The position numbers were made by a program, and so were the translations under genes. A DNA stretch of 64,000 nucleotides from Tenodera sinensis (lineage: Eukaryota; Arthropoda; Insecta; Mantodea; Mantidae): contig CM060966.1 in NCBI GenBank assembly GCA_030765045.1, forward strand, positions 64,001,786 to 64,065,785, in the 5' to 3' direction. The notes beneath the pieces are model-generated. The model made no database searches. It was given only the letters and a program-made list of their open reading frames with translations, and was not told the origin of the DNA. This document shows positions 13,563 to 23,120 of this stretch, piece by piece. Within the stretch, counting starts at the first letter, position 1. Each line of letters begins with the position of its first letter.

Positions 13563-15055
13563 GCTCCCGCGAGACCTCGTGCTTCGGCGCCGTCGGATAC
13601 CCGGTTGGCTTTCGTATTTGCCAGGAGAATCGCAGAGCTTTTCTCCGGGTTAATTGACATACGCCAGTTCTCGCACCATCTACTGATGGCACAGAGGTGG
13701 GCTTGTACTTGTCGGTAACTGTAGCGCGGGTTCTTGTTAGTAGCGAAGATCATGAGATCGTCCACATACTGACAGATGTGTGTGTTGGGGTGCGGGGGGA
13801 GATCGGCCATGTAAGCTGCAAGAGTGCCGGTGACAGTACACTGCCCTCGGGGACTCCTGCGCCAATGGGCCTCTCTCTTGAGAATGATCCCTCCACCTTC
13901 ACTCGGAAGCTACGTTCCTGTAGGAAACTAGCCACCAAGTAAATGTATGGAGGGGGGATTTCGTGCTGTATGAGCTTGTAGACAAGCCCCTCATGCCAAG
14001 TGGTAGAAAATGCCTTTTCCACGTCAAGCAACACTGCCACCGTTTTAGCCCTCTCCTGGTAAGCCAGGGAAGCTTTCTCGGCTACGCGCAGTAGTTGCTC
14101 AGTCGTGGAGTGGCCAGAACGAAAACCAAACTGATGTTCAGGTAGGAGACCTTTTTCCTCAAATAGAGGTCCGAGGCGGGACAGGAACAGTTTCTCGAAT
14201 ACTTTCGAGATAACTGGTAGGAGACTGATGGATCGATAACTGAATGGAAAGACCGGATTTTTGCCCCGCTTCAGAACGCATACCACACGCGCCTGTTTCC
14301 AGATAACTGGAAAATGACGCATGCTGAGGCATGCGTTATAAATGCGGATCATGTGCATCACGGCTCTATGGGGAAGGTGCTGGAGCATTTCTGCTGTTAC
14401 ACGGTCCTGTCCAGGGGATTTTCGGGCTTTTAGGGATTTGATGGTGTTAGTTACCTCGCGAGGGGTAACTATCGGGATGTGAAACTCCTCGTGGCCCGCG
14501 GGTCCGACTTCTAAGAAGTCTTCTACCGCCTGTTCCACGAGGTCAGTATGGTCATCGTTCTGTGGATCTTCTCTGGGCTGGAATTGAGTTTCCAGATAGT
14601 CTGCTAGCGCCTCTGCTTTTTCCCTCGGTTCAAAGACAAGTCTTCCCCGAGGGCTATGCACAGGATGCTGGTGTACAGATTTATCTTTCCGCAAGCCTCG
14701 GACGATGCGCCACGGTTTCCTCTCCTAGAGGTTTACGTGACGCAATGTGTCGTCCCAAGCTGCTTGCCCATGTTTTCTTAGTCGTCGTCTCACCAGGGAT
14801 TTGAACCTCTGGTGTATTACTCCTATCCTAGGATGTCGGAATCTCTGCCATAGCCGTCTGACAGCATTCTTTGCTTGAATGAGGCGTTTCAGTGGAACAG
14901 GAATAGATGTCGGGTTTGGTGCTTCGGTAGGGATGCGGTGTGTGTGAGCACGTACCGCATTTAGGATTGAGGATGAAAACCCCGCGACCGCCTCCTCGAG
15001 AGCCTCAATCGAGTCTATTCCAGGATTTGTCTTGAAGAAATCTTACGGCTGCCCG
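13555..15055 (-). pseudogene. Jockey-like LINE reverse transcriptase fragment, inverted copy
   Basis: Read on the minus strand, the linker (15055 to about 14740) leads into a reverse transcriptase domain. Recognisable blocks are KSPGQDRVTAEML, SYRSISLLPVISKVFEKL, LLPEHQFGFRSGHSTTEQLLRV, LLDVEKAF and GVPEGSVLSP. A frameshift near 13780 is followed by a CQYVDDLMIFA active-site block. The catalytic YVDD box is intact in the shifted frame. The copy is cut just after the KSSAILLANTK region at about 13562. Its linker overlaps the plus-strand neighbour by about 270 bp with only roughly 4-5% mismatches by eye, so these are two related copies, not one read twice. Confidence 0.88.
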
Positions 15056-15194
15056 CCTTATATACTGGTTGGAAAGACGGGAGGGAGAGCGGCAGACTGG
15101 CATGTAACAACCTGCCGGCACTAAATTTACCTCCAAGCGCTTGGCGGAATGGATACATATCGCCGGTGACGGACATACCGTCACAACAAGCATG
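15056..15194. other. Short unassigned spacer
   Basis: Between the LINE linker and the 170-bp repeat lies about 140 bp that can be read open on the minus strand but matches no family I recognise. It may be an upstream divergent part of the same LINE. Confidence 0.4.
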
Positions 15195-15760
15195 TCAATC
15201 AGACGAATGTAAGCTAGTGAAAATGACCTCGAAATAAATAATTAATTAATTAATAAATTTAGATAATTAATTTTGTTTATCCTAATGATGCTGGTCAGGA
15301 TCTTAGGATAAAATTATGATACTGTATTATAACCAATGCTTGATGTGTGTGCAAAATTTCGAGTCAATCAGACGACTCTAACTGGGTGAAAATTACGTCG
15401 AAAGATTGCCTTACATTCATAAATTTAGCTAATTAATTTTGTTTTATCCTGATGACCCTAGTAAGCACCTCAGGATATAGTTATAATATTATTGCATTGT
15501 CATCGGTCATTGGCACGTGTGCAAATTTTTAAGTCAATTATACGACTGTAAGTTGGTGAAAATTACGTCGAAAGATACCGTTACATTGATAAATTTAGCT
15601 AACTAATTTTGTTTATCCTGATGATCCTGGTCAGGATCTTAAAATAAAGTTATGACGTTATTGTGTTGTCATCGGTGCTTCACATGTGTGTAAAATTTCA
15701 AGTCAACCAGACGAATCTAAGTGGTTGAAAATTATATCGAAAGATTCCGTTACATACATA
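15195..15760. repeat. About 170-bp AT-rich tandem repeat, 3.3 copies
   Basis: Units start at 15195, 15364, 15534 and 15703 (periods 169, 170 and 169). Each begins TCAATCAGACGA-like, continues through a GTGAAAATTACGTCGAAAGAT block, an ATAAATTTAGCTAATTAATTTTG block, a TTTATCCTGATGATCCTGGTC block and ends GTGTGCAAAATTTC. The last unit is cut after about 58 bp and runs into a CA-rich tract. Copies differ at many sites, so the array is not recent. Nothing coding is visible. Confidence 0.9.
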
Positions 15761-15866
15761 CACACACGCACACGCCCACGCACACGCCCCCGCGTCCATG
15801 CGCACACAGGCACACATGCACAAACACAGACATACAGGTGAAGCTAATATAAAGCGTGTAAAAAGG

Positions 15867-15867
<1 letters not shown>

Positions 15868-15938
<71 letters not shown>
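15868..15938. repeat. (AC)n dinucleotide microsatellite
   Basis: About 35 uninterrupted AC units. A looser CA-rich tract precedes it from about 15755. Confidence 0.98.
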
Positions 15939-15969
15939 ACAGAGTGGCAATAGCCAGAATTAAAACAAA

Positions 15970-16370
15970 ATGACAAATTCTCAAACTCATGTTACACTCC
16001 GCTAAAAATTTAAAAACTATCAACCGCTGTTTTGTCGTCCCCCATGATCTCTGCAAGTCCGGCAGACGGCTGCAGACTGTCGAAGGCTTGATAGAGAGGA
16101 ACACTCTAGCAGCACGTGACGGACTGACAAAATGTTGGGGCTCAGTGGACAAAGAGGAGCAAGGTCCCGTTTAAATATGTAACCATGCGAAACATTGCAG
16201 TGGCCAATTCGCAACCGAGCCAAGTTCACCTCCTCTCGACCAGATATGCGAGAGGAAGTTGGCCAGTTACTCGAAAATTCTTTCACTTCTCTAAGCTTAT
16301 TAGCACTCTTCGTGCCAGCACAACAGCACCGCTCTCTACAGTTCAAGCCTGAAGTCCTCTGAAGTAACAC
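15970..16370 (-). pseudogene. Jockey-like LINE ORF2 C-terminal fragment
   Basis: The minus strand reads a block RREEVNLARLRIGH-like (here GREEVNLARLRIGH) followed by SHGYIFKRD, a remnant of the terminal cysteine motif (CPLSPN) and SVRHVLLEC. This order is characteristic of the region after RNase H in Jockey-group ORF2. A frame change near 16110 carries the similarity into an IVFKFLAECNMSL-like terminal piece. The second Cys of the knuckle is lost. It is a 5'-truncated, frameshifted corpse lying between the AC microsatellite and the first CAC array. Confidence 0.75.
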
Positions 16371-16576
16371 GAGAAAGGATTTCGAAGAAGTGCATCATCT
16401 ACGATATGGTGACGATGCCTCACACATGCATGTCAACTTGTATGAATCACGTGATTCCGGTTCTGAAGATAAACGAGATCTTTAGAATCAGAAACTGATC
16501 ATAAGAAAAAGGATGAATGCAATCTGTGTCGTTATAACATGTATTTTGTAGGTAACATCACGTTCGTCAAAGAAAT

Positions 16577-17090
16577 GTATCACCATCACCACCACCATCA
16601 CCGTCACCACCACCATCATCACCATCAGCACCACCATCACCACCATTTCGTCCGAGATGACACAATATTGGAGGACGTTAATTTAAAAAAAAAAATCACC
16701 ACCACCATCACCATCACCACCACCATCACCACCACCATCACCATCACCACCACCATCACCACCACCATCACCATCACCATCACCACCATAACCACCATCA
16801 GCATCACCACCACCACCATCCCCATCACCATCACCACCACCACCATCACCATCATCACCATCACCACCACCAATATCACCACAACCATCACCACCACCAT
16901 CACCACCACCATCACCATCATCACCACCACCATCACCACCATCACCATCACCACCATCACCATCACCATCACCACCATCACCATCACCATCACCATCACC
17001 ATCACCACCACCATCACCACCACCATCACCACCGCCATCACCACCACCATCACCACCACCATCAGCATCATCACCATCACCACCACGATC
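16577..17090. repeat. (CAC/CAT)n trinucleotide array, first block
   Basis: Almost pure CAC, CAT and ATC words run from 16577 to 17090, interrupted by a short unique piece with a poly(A) at 16645-16695. The array is open in several frames, giving poly-His/poly-Thr on plus and Met/Val-rich frames on minus, none of which is a credible protein. Confidence 0.95.
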
Positions 17091-17109
17091 AAAGAAAGAA
17101 TCAAAGAAA

Positions 17110-17873
17110 AAATCAACATAAGGGATGGATATACAAAGAAGAAAAGAAACAAGAGATTCTTGAGAAAGTAGAAGACCTTATAATGAATCCATATTATACT
17201 CATGAGGTGGCTAGTGTTGTCAACTCAATTATACTATACGTAGCGCCTGCATGGAAAGAGTGGATTGATAAAGCCACATACAGGAAGCTGGTTGAAAACC
17301 CGCAAAGGAAGATGGCCATAAGAATTGCCAGTGCGTACAGGACCGTTTCCACCAAAGCGATCCAAGTTATAGCCGGAACTGTGCCCATACACCTGTTAAT
17401 TGCGGAGAGAATGTACCAATAAGAGGCAAATCGATACCAACAAAAACGGGTAGCAAGAGAACGTTCCTATGAGAGGTGGCAACAGGAAAGGAATGAGGAG
17501 CAGGTAACATCACAATGGACCAAAAGACTGATCCCAGAAATAAAACCATGGTTACATAGGCAACATGGAGAAGTGGGTTACTATGTAACACAGTTTCTCT
17601 CAGGACATGGCTGTTTTAAGAGTTATTTGTACTCCATGAAACTGGCCCACGATGACAGATGCCCATATTGGGGCGATACCGACAAAGCATAGCATGTGGT
17701 GCTGGTCTGTCCAAGATGGATCTCTGCTAGACAAACAGTAAATCAACAATTAGGTGCAGCTATTAATACAGACAATATTGTAGACTATATGCTCCAAACA
17801 AAAGAGAAATGGGAATTGCTTTCAAAAATGATTTCCTACTTTCTAAAAACAAAATACAATGAAGCAAAATAAC
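17110..17873 (+). pseudogene. R1-like LINE ORF2 C-terminal fragment
   Basis: The plus frame starting near 17130 reads VNSIILYVAPAW, then QRKMAIRIASAYRTVS and VIAGTVPIHLL. This block order lies downstream of reverse transcriptase in R1-group elements. After an in-frame stop at 17420-17422 the frame continues with RYQQKRVARERSYERWQQE and a degraded terminal zinc knuckle, CPYWGDTDKA-stop-HVVLVC, where the second Cys is Trp and a stop precedes the His. It ends at a stop near 17873. The 5' side is replaced directly by the CAC array. It is non-functional. Confidence 0.8.
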
Positions 17874-17988
17874 ATAATTACCCCTGGGAACATAATATGA
17901 TGAGACAAGATAAAGAAATCCAGGTAGACGTCTTTCGATGTCATGTTCTTACAGTTCCGAAAGTCGTTTCGCTAGAAAAATTAAAAAA
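17874..17988. other. Unassigned spacer between LINE end and CAC array
   Basis: About 115 bp without recognisable coding or structural content. Confidence 0.5.
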
Positions 17989-18397
17989 CACCATCCCCAC
18001 CACCACCACCATCACCACCACCACCATCATCACCACCATCACCACCATCATCACCACAACCACCACCACCACTATCACCACCACCATCACCTTCACCACC
18101 ACCATCACCACCACCATCACCATCACCACCATCACCACCACCATCACCACCACCATCATCACCATTGCCATTACCACCATCACCACCACCATCACTATCA
18201 CCACCATCACCATCACCACCACCACCATCACCACCACCATTACCACCATCACCACCATCACCACCACCACCAACACCACCACTGCCACCACCGCTACTAC
18301 CACTACCACCACCACTACCACTACCACCACCATCACCACCACTACCACCAACACCACCACTACCACCACCAACACCACCACCAACACCACCACTACC
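17989..18397. repeat. (CAC/CAT)n trinucleotide array, second block
   Basis: A second CAC/CAT/ACC tract of about 400 bp, grading into ACCACTACC and ACCAACACC words at its right end. As in the first block, all open frames are low-complexity His, Thr or Pro runs on plus and Val/Met on minus. Confidence 0.95.
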
Positions 18398-18402
18398 AGA
18401 TC

Positions 18403-18424
18403 AGATGCGGCGGGCGCGGTGACA
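18403..18424 (-). mobile_element. 22-bp terminal remnant of the heat-shock-type LTR element
   Basis: The 22 bp ending GCGCGGTGACA at 18424 match the terminus of the LTR family at 45678-52950 exactly (compare 52929-52950). They are followed by ATATA, as at 52951. On the minus strand this is the TGTCACC start of an LTR. The rest of the LTR is missing and the CAC array takes its place. It is short, so the assignment rests on exact identity plus the shared flank. Confidence 0.65.
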
Positions 18425-19290
18425 ATATAATCGTGGGTGCTTTAAATAATGAACAAAAGTCTACACCTTATCTTCTTGATGTGAGCGAATTGTCGGCCGT
18501 AGTAGTAAAAGAGGGCGTTAAACACTACAACAACAACTGGCAATGTAACTGTGACCCAGTTTGTAATGGACTCTTTGAAATTACTATGGCCATGTGGAAT
18601 CAAATACGACCGGTTACTTTTATTTGTTACTGATGCAGGTCATTATATGGCAGTTTTATATTATGCTGAGCACATAGAAATAGTCGAAGAGGTTGTTAAT
18701 TCATTGGACTCGAAAGATGCTTCATCAATAGAAACTGTGCAAAATATTCTGTCAGGCATTGGGTTAAAAGAGGATGTTAGTTTCATATCTGCCCATTTTT
18801 CTTTCTTACCAACAGCTATAACGGCATTGGAAGCTGTAGAATCTCCCTTGCATGAATCACTTACTGTCTTTGAAAAAAAAAATATGTGATCTAAGTTCGG
18901 TTCCTGGTAACATAGGACTAAAAGTGAAAGAGAAAGTGAATTATGTAATTTCAAAAAATTCTGGTTATAAACAGATGTGTGATATTCGAGACACCCTCGA
19001 AAGAAAACTATGTCACACCAAGAGACTTGAATCTCTCTGTGAGGCAGTTAACGTCATTTAAATATGCGCCGATAACATCTTGTGACGTGGAGAGAAGTTT
19101 TTCACGTTACAAAAGTGTTTTGCGAGACAACATACGATGTTTTACAGTTGAAAATTTGTGCAAAGTGTTGGTTGTGAACTGCAATTTAGCAGTTAATACT
19201 AGCAGCAGGACCACTTCTGCTTTAACCTATAAGGATTATTTATTATTTATACTAACTTGTCTTGTCTACTGCAAAGGAACATTGTTTTAG
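18425..19290 (+). pseudogene. hAT-like transposase remnant
   Basis: Several plus-frame pieces in order look like a hAT-type transposase of the insect family with a C-terminal dimerisation region. They are an IIVGALNNEQKSTPYLLD block at 18427, a RLLLFVTDAGHYM block near 18615-18650 (the usual Asp-containing strand), a long helical stretch, and FKYAPITSCDVERSFS plus CFTVENLCKVLVVNCN near 19060-19190. Frame changes occur around 18560, 18885 and 19010, and the expected Cys-His region after the Asp block seems deleted. It is non-functional. The family name is from pattern memory; DDE/hAT is more secure than a subfamily. Confidence 0.65.
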
Positions 19291-22200
19291 TTAAATAGCG
19301 CATATTTCTTGGCATATTTTCAAGTTTTTAAGAGCATATTGGCATGCATATTTCAGTGTTTTTAGGACATGAACTTCCGAGCCCTACAGATGACCCTTGC
19401 AAGCCAGACTTCTGTGGGCAGCAAAGTGTGTGGGGCCGCATTCCATTAGCTTTCGTGAGGGTGGCTGACTCGTCTCAAATACAATAAACCAGAGACTGAG
19501 GAATGCTTTTCGCTAGCGAAAAGATTTCTCATTATCGCTCCTACATGGAGCGGTCTTTCATAGTATGTATGAGAAAAACACAAACTTTTATACATCTCCA
19601 TGGTCAATGATCCGATGCTCCTGCAGCAACCCCGCCGTCACAATAGAAGAATAAGCTAGCACGGCGCCTAAAGCGAAACAGAGAGTTTGGATAGATCGTC
19701 AGATATTATCAATCTGTGTATGCATGGTTATCGCGGCATGATTGTGAGATGGGCTGGGAATTCCCCCGCCTAACGATCAGAATGATGATTTTGAAATGTT
19801 CTTTTAAAATTATAAGAGTGACGGGGGAAGGTTTCTTGTGTCATGCGCTTGACAGTGAAACACGACACAAATTTTTTCAAAATACGATAAATATTTGTAA
19901 ACTTCCCTCAAAGGGCTTCTTGATACGCTGGCACCACAATACAACAATGGAAAACCTGTGCCTACTGGAAAAATGACGATGTCATCACATAAATATATAA
20001 AATTGACAGGTGATCATTAATTTCAGGTTTCTCACCCCCATTTTTTTCGAAAACACCTGCACTCACTGGAATATGGTGAACTAGAGAACCACGTGGTATC
20101 ACGGACGCTTAAGTTCGTATGTTTTGGTGAAGAGTTCGTTATGTAATGTGGAATGCGCTATACAAGGCTTATGTGTACAATGGAGTGTGGGTGGAACTGA
20201 AGAAACATATTGCCAACTAAGTAGTTAACGGTGGCAACTATAGCTGCAGTTGTGTCAAATGTGAATGTAGAAGGTCGTTTCAGTTCCCTATTACTACTCG
20301 CGACCGCATGCTGTTGGCGAGGGGATGACAGTACGCAAGTCAAAGTACAGGTACACAAGCCGCCTATGAACACGTGCAAAAACGGGGTGCAGTTCAGTAA
20401 TGCGACGGTGCTTCCAGCGCAACATAAGGGTTGCCCTGCAGTATTCACGGCTACCGACCAGCGTTCTCTCAATGCCGATTATTGTGAACCCGACAGGACA
20501 GGCCACTAACCGTGGTTTTCATACTCTGATAGCGTAGTTGTGGGGAATGAAGATACCATAAGGTATGCGTTTCCGATGGTTCAGGGGTGTCTTAGAAGTG
20601 CAAGAATTTTCGTCAGGTGACGCCGTCGAACCTATTCCAAAACAGGCACAGACCACCAGCACTTAGAAAGCAGTCTTCTACAGCTGATACCGACTATTTC
20701 TCAGGTGGTGTGACACAGTGTATGGTGATAGAGGAGTGATGTTCTCTAAAAAATCGCGACTAGCACGTAAGCAATGTGACTTGACGATGAACTTGATCAG
20801 GACTCACTGGAATCCAAACTGCAGCTCCAAAATGTGCTACACGTTCCACCTCATCTCTAGTGACCAATGAGTTTCCACACAAAGGTGCTAGTGATGATCA
20901 AATTAAGCCCAATCGTGGTTCTCCTCCGTTGTAATTCTGATGGCTACCTTTCCGTCATGTTCTCGTCCCCCACTTCATTTAACGTTCTTCACTACCACGT
21001 GCCTCTCTTAATATCACTTTAAATGTCTCACATTTTTCCTACTTAATGTACATTGAACATTAATGGTCTCCTCTGCTTCCAGAAACGAGCTTTGTTGACT
21101 TTAACTACAGTTATTTTTACTTTTACGTCACAGATATTTGGCGTTGACACTGCGGGTAACTTCAATTGTGTATTGCATCTGAAAGACACGAGAGGACGGT
21201 TTCAGTCATCGCTGGCACTTGTCATTGACTGGCACATCTGCCATCTTGGCTGTATTCTAAGACTAGCTTCAATAGGGTCTCTGGTGCTGTACGGCACCTG
21301 CAAGCTTTTATAGTAAATTCCACACCAAATCACAGGTTAGCGGAGTATTAGAGCACAGCACTCTCAACTGAAGATGGTGTCATTCCGCGCCGTTCTTTCC
21401 GACCTCGAGCTTCTCGGTATTTCTAATACTTTGGAATCAGAACGAGCTTAATTTTTCTTCTAGTGTATCCGAAAATGTAACTGAAAGTTTCGTACCTCGC
21501 TGTAGTGATCGTTGCTCTCCTCCTTGATAGCTCCGGCTAGTTTGTTACCTCGTCGTCGTTCTGTCCTGGGTTTGAAGCCCGTCCTTGGCTAGTGTCACCA
21601 CTGGCTCGTTCATATAACATGGACCCTCTCCTTCGGTAAAAGGAGCGATAACCTCAGGTAGTGGGAAAAGCAGCGAAAGCAATTGGTGTGGTTTGATTCA
21701 GGAGTTGCATTTCCGAATTATTTATTTTACATTTCAATTCACCACTAGCACCCTTCACGTTAGCACCCTTGCATACTGTATTTGCTTCTCATTGGCGGCT
21801 TAAAAAGAAACAATATCCCTGCACGATTCTTATTTTCGTCTCTAGCACTAGGCTCGCTCCGCTATACGCGAATTGCACTAATACGCGACGCACTTCTAAG
21901 CCGCAATAATCACATTTGATTCACTTGGCACACTGACTCGCGGTGTTCCATTATTTTACGTCGACACCTTCTTTTACTGATAGCGCGTGTGTGATTGTTC
22001 GAAGCTGTATGGAGACTAATAAAGATTACGTGAAGACGGTATCACGACGGTATGGAGACTGTATCACAATGGTAATAAGACAGTGTGACGACGGTAGGAA
22101 CACTGTCTGGAGACTGTGTTGAGTTTGCTCCAGAGGCAGTTCGAGTCGAGCGGGGAAGCTGATTTCCCCCGCCCGAGTGTCTTTACCGCAGTACCTAGCC

Positions 22201-22730
22201 GTAACACGGCTTTACCTGCGCGATAAGTGTGGTTTGCGATTTCATGTACCTACCTTTAAGCGCGCGGGCGCATGCACTTTACTTCATTTTGATTGGTGGG
22301 CTTTCTAGACGATTTTACGCGCCTTAAGATTATGTACTTAACTAGCGGATTTTCATTGGATCTTCTCCATCCCCTCCTTTAAATGCCATCTTGGATCAAG
22401 GAATTTCCTTCCCCGAGTTATATCCAGTGAGATGTTCCGTCTCACTCTTTCGGTTACAATACATTAATGTACAATGCGATAAAGGAGAAACACCCTCCAG
22501 ATATGGCAATAATACACGGGTGGAGAGAGCCTAAGTGCCTTTTTCCCCAAAATGTGTAAGTTTCTAGTTTTTTAAACTGAAGTCCCGGACAGTGCTCTAA
22601 CATGAACGCTTTACATCTGACACTTTCCAGGCTTGCAAATACAATCAAAATTACAAATATAATTAGAATAATCGTCAAAAATAACCTTTAGATTTTATTC
22701 AATTATATATAATCATACTCATTATGTTTG
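19291..22730. other. Unrecognised intergenic or old-repeat sequence
   Basis: About 3.4 kb without a supported gene. Short open frames (for example 20231-20509 plus and 21053-21313 plus) lack recognisable motifs and are no longer than expected by chance. At 22010-22125 there is a degenerate short repeat built on a GTATGGAGACTGTATCAC-like word. The rest shows nothing I can name. Confidence 0.6.
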
Positions 22731-22747
22731 TTACTTAAGTAATAAAA
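22731..22747. repeat. SINE target-site duplication, left copy
   Basis: Seventeen bases, TTACTTAAGTAATAAAA, repeated exactly at 23104-23120 on the other side of the SINE. The length fits LINE-mediated target-primed insertion. Confidence 0.95.
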
Positions 22748-23103
22748 GCCGCCTCCGTAGCGCAGCTGGCAGCGCGCTTGCCTGTGGCGCGGAGGACCCG
22801 GGTTCGATCCCCGGTACCAGCATGGGGATTTTATCCCCTCTGGGAGGTCTGGCACGGGGTGCACTCAGCCTCGTTAGGTCCCGGGGGGACCAATTGAGGA
22901 GCTACTTGATGGAGAAGTAGCGGCCCCAGGTCGAGAAGACCGCATAACTGGCCGGGAGGGCTCGGGGCGCTGACCACGTCCCACCCTCCAGTACTGCACC
23001 TCACCAATGACGCCTGTAGTGGGCAGAGGTGGGGGACGCAGCGGCTGGGCGGTAGGCCTTGGCCCTTCGTGGGCTGTCGCGCAGGGTTTACATTACATTA
23101 CAT
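22748..23103 (+). mobile_element. tRNA-derived SINE, full length with CATTA tail
   Basis: A 356-bp GC-rich element in AT-rich surroundings. The head is tRNA-like: a degenerate A box (TAGCGCAGCTGG) near 22757 and a B box (GGTTCGATCC) at 22801, ending with a CCGGTACCAG acceptor-like stem. The unrelated body contains GGGAGGGCTCGGGGCGCTGACCA-type sequence and a GGCCTTGGCCCTTCGTGGGC block, and ends in a short (CATTA)n tail. Perfect 17-bp target duplications flank it, so both ends are fixed. SINEs of this build are transcribed by RNA polymerase III from the internal boxes and moved by LINE enzymes. The body resembles polyneopteran insect SINEs (from memory, not searched). Confidence 0.9.
22801..22811 (+). 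promoter_or_regulatory. RNA polymerase III B box of the SINE
   Basis: GGTTCGATCCC matches the B-box consensus GGTTCGANTCC closely and lies about 45 bp after the A-box-like segment, the normal spacing for a type 2 internal promoter. Confidence 0.8.
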
Positions 23104-23120
23104 TTACTTAAGTAATAAAA
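23104..23120. repeat. SINE target-site duplication, right copy
   Basis: Exact second copy of the 17-bp sequence at 22731-22747. Confidence 0.95.

Noticed and set aside
16539..18393. Poly-His, poly-Thr and Val/Met-rich frames
   Set aside because: Direct translation of CAC/CAT microsatellites in several frames.
22748..22820. A free-standing tRNA gene
   Set aside because: The tRNA-like part is fused to an unrelated body and CATTA tail and flanked by target duplications, so it is a SINE head.
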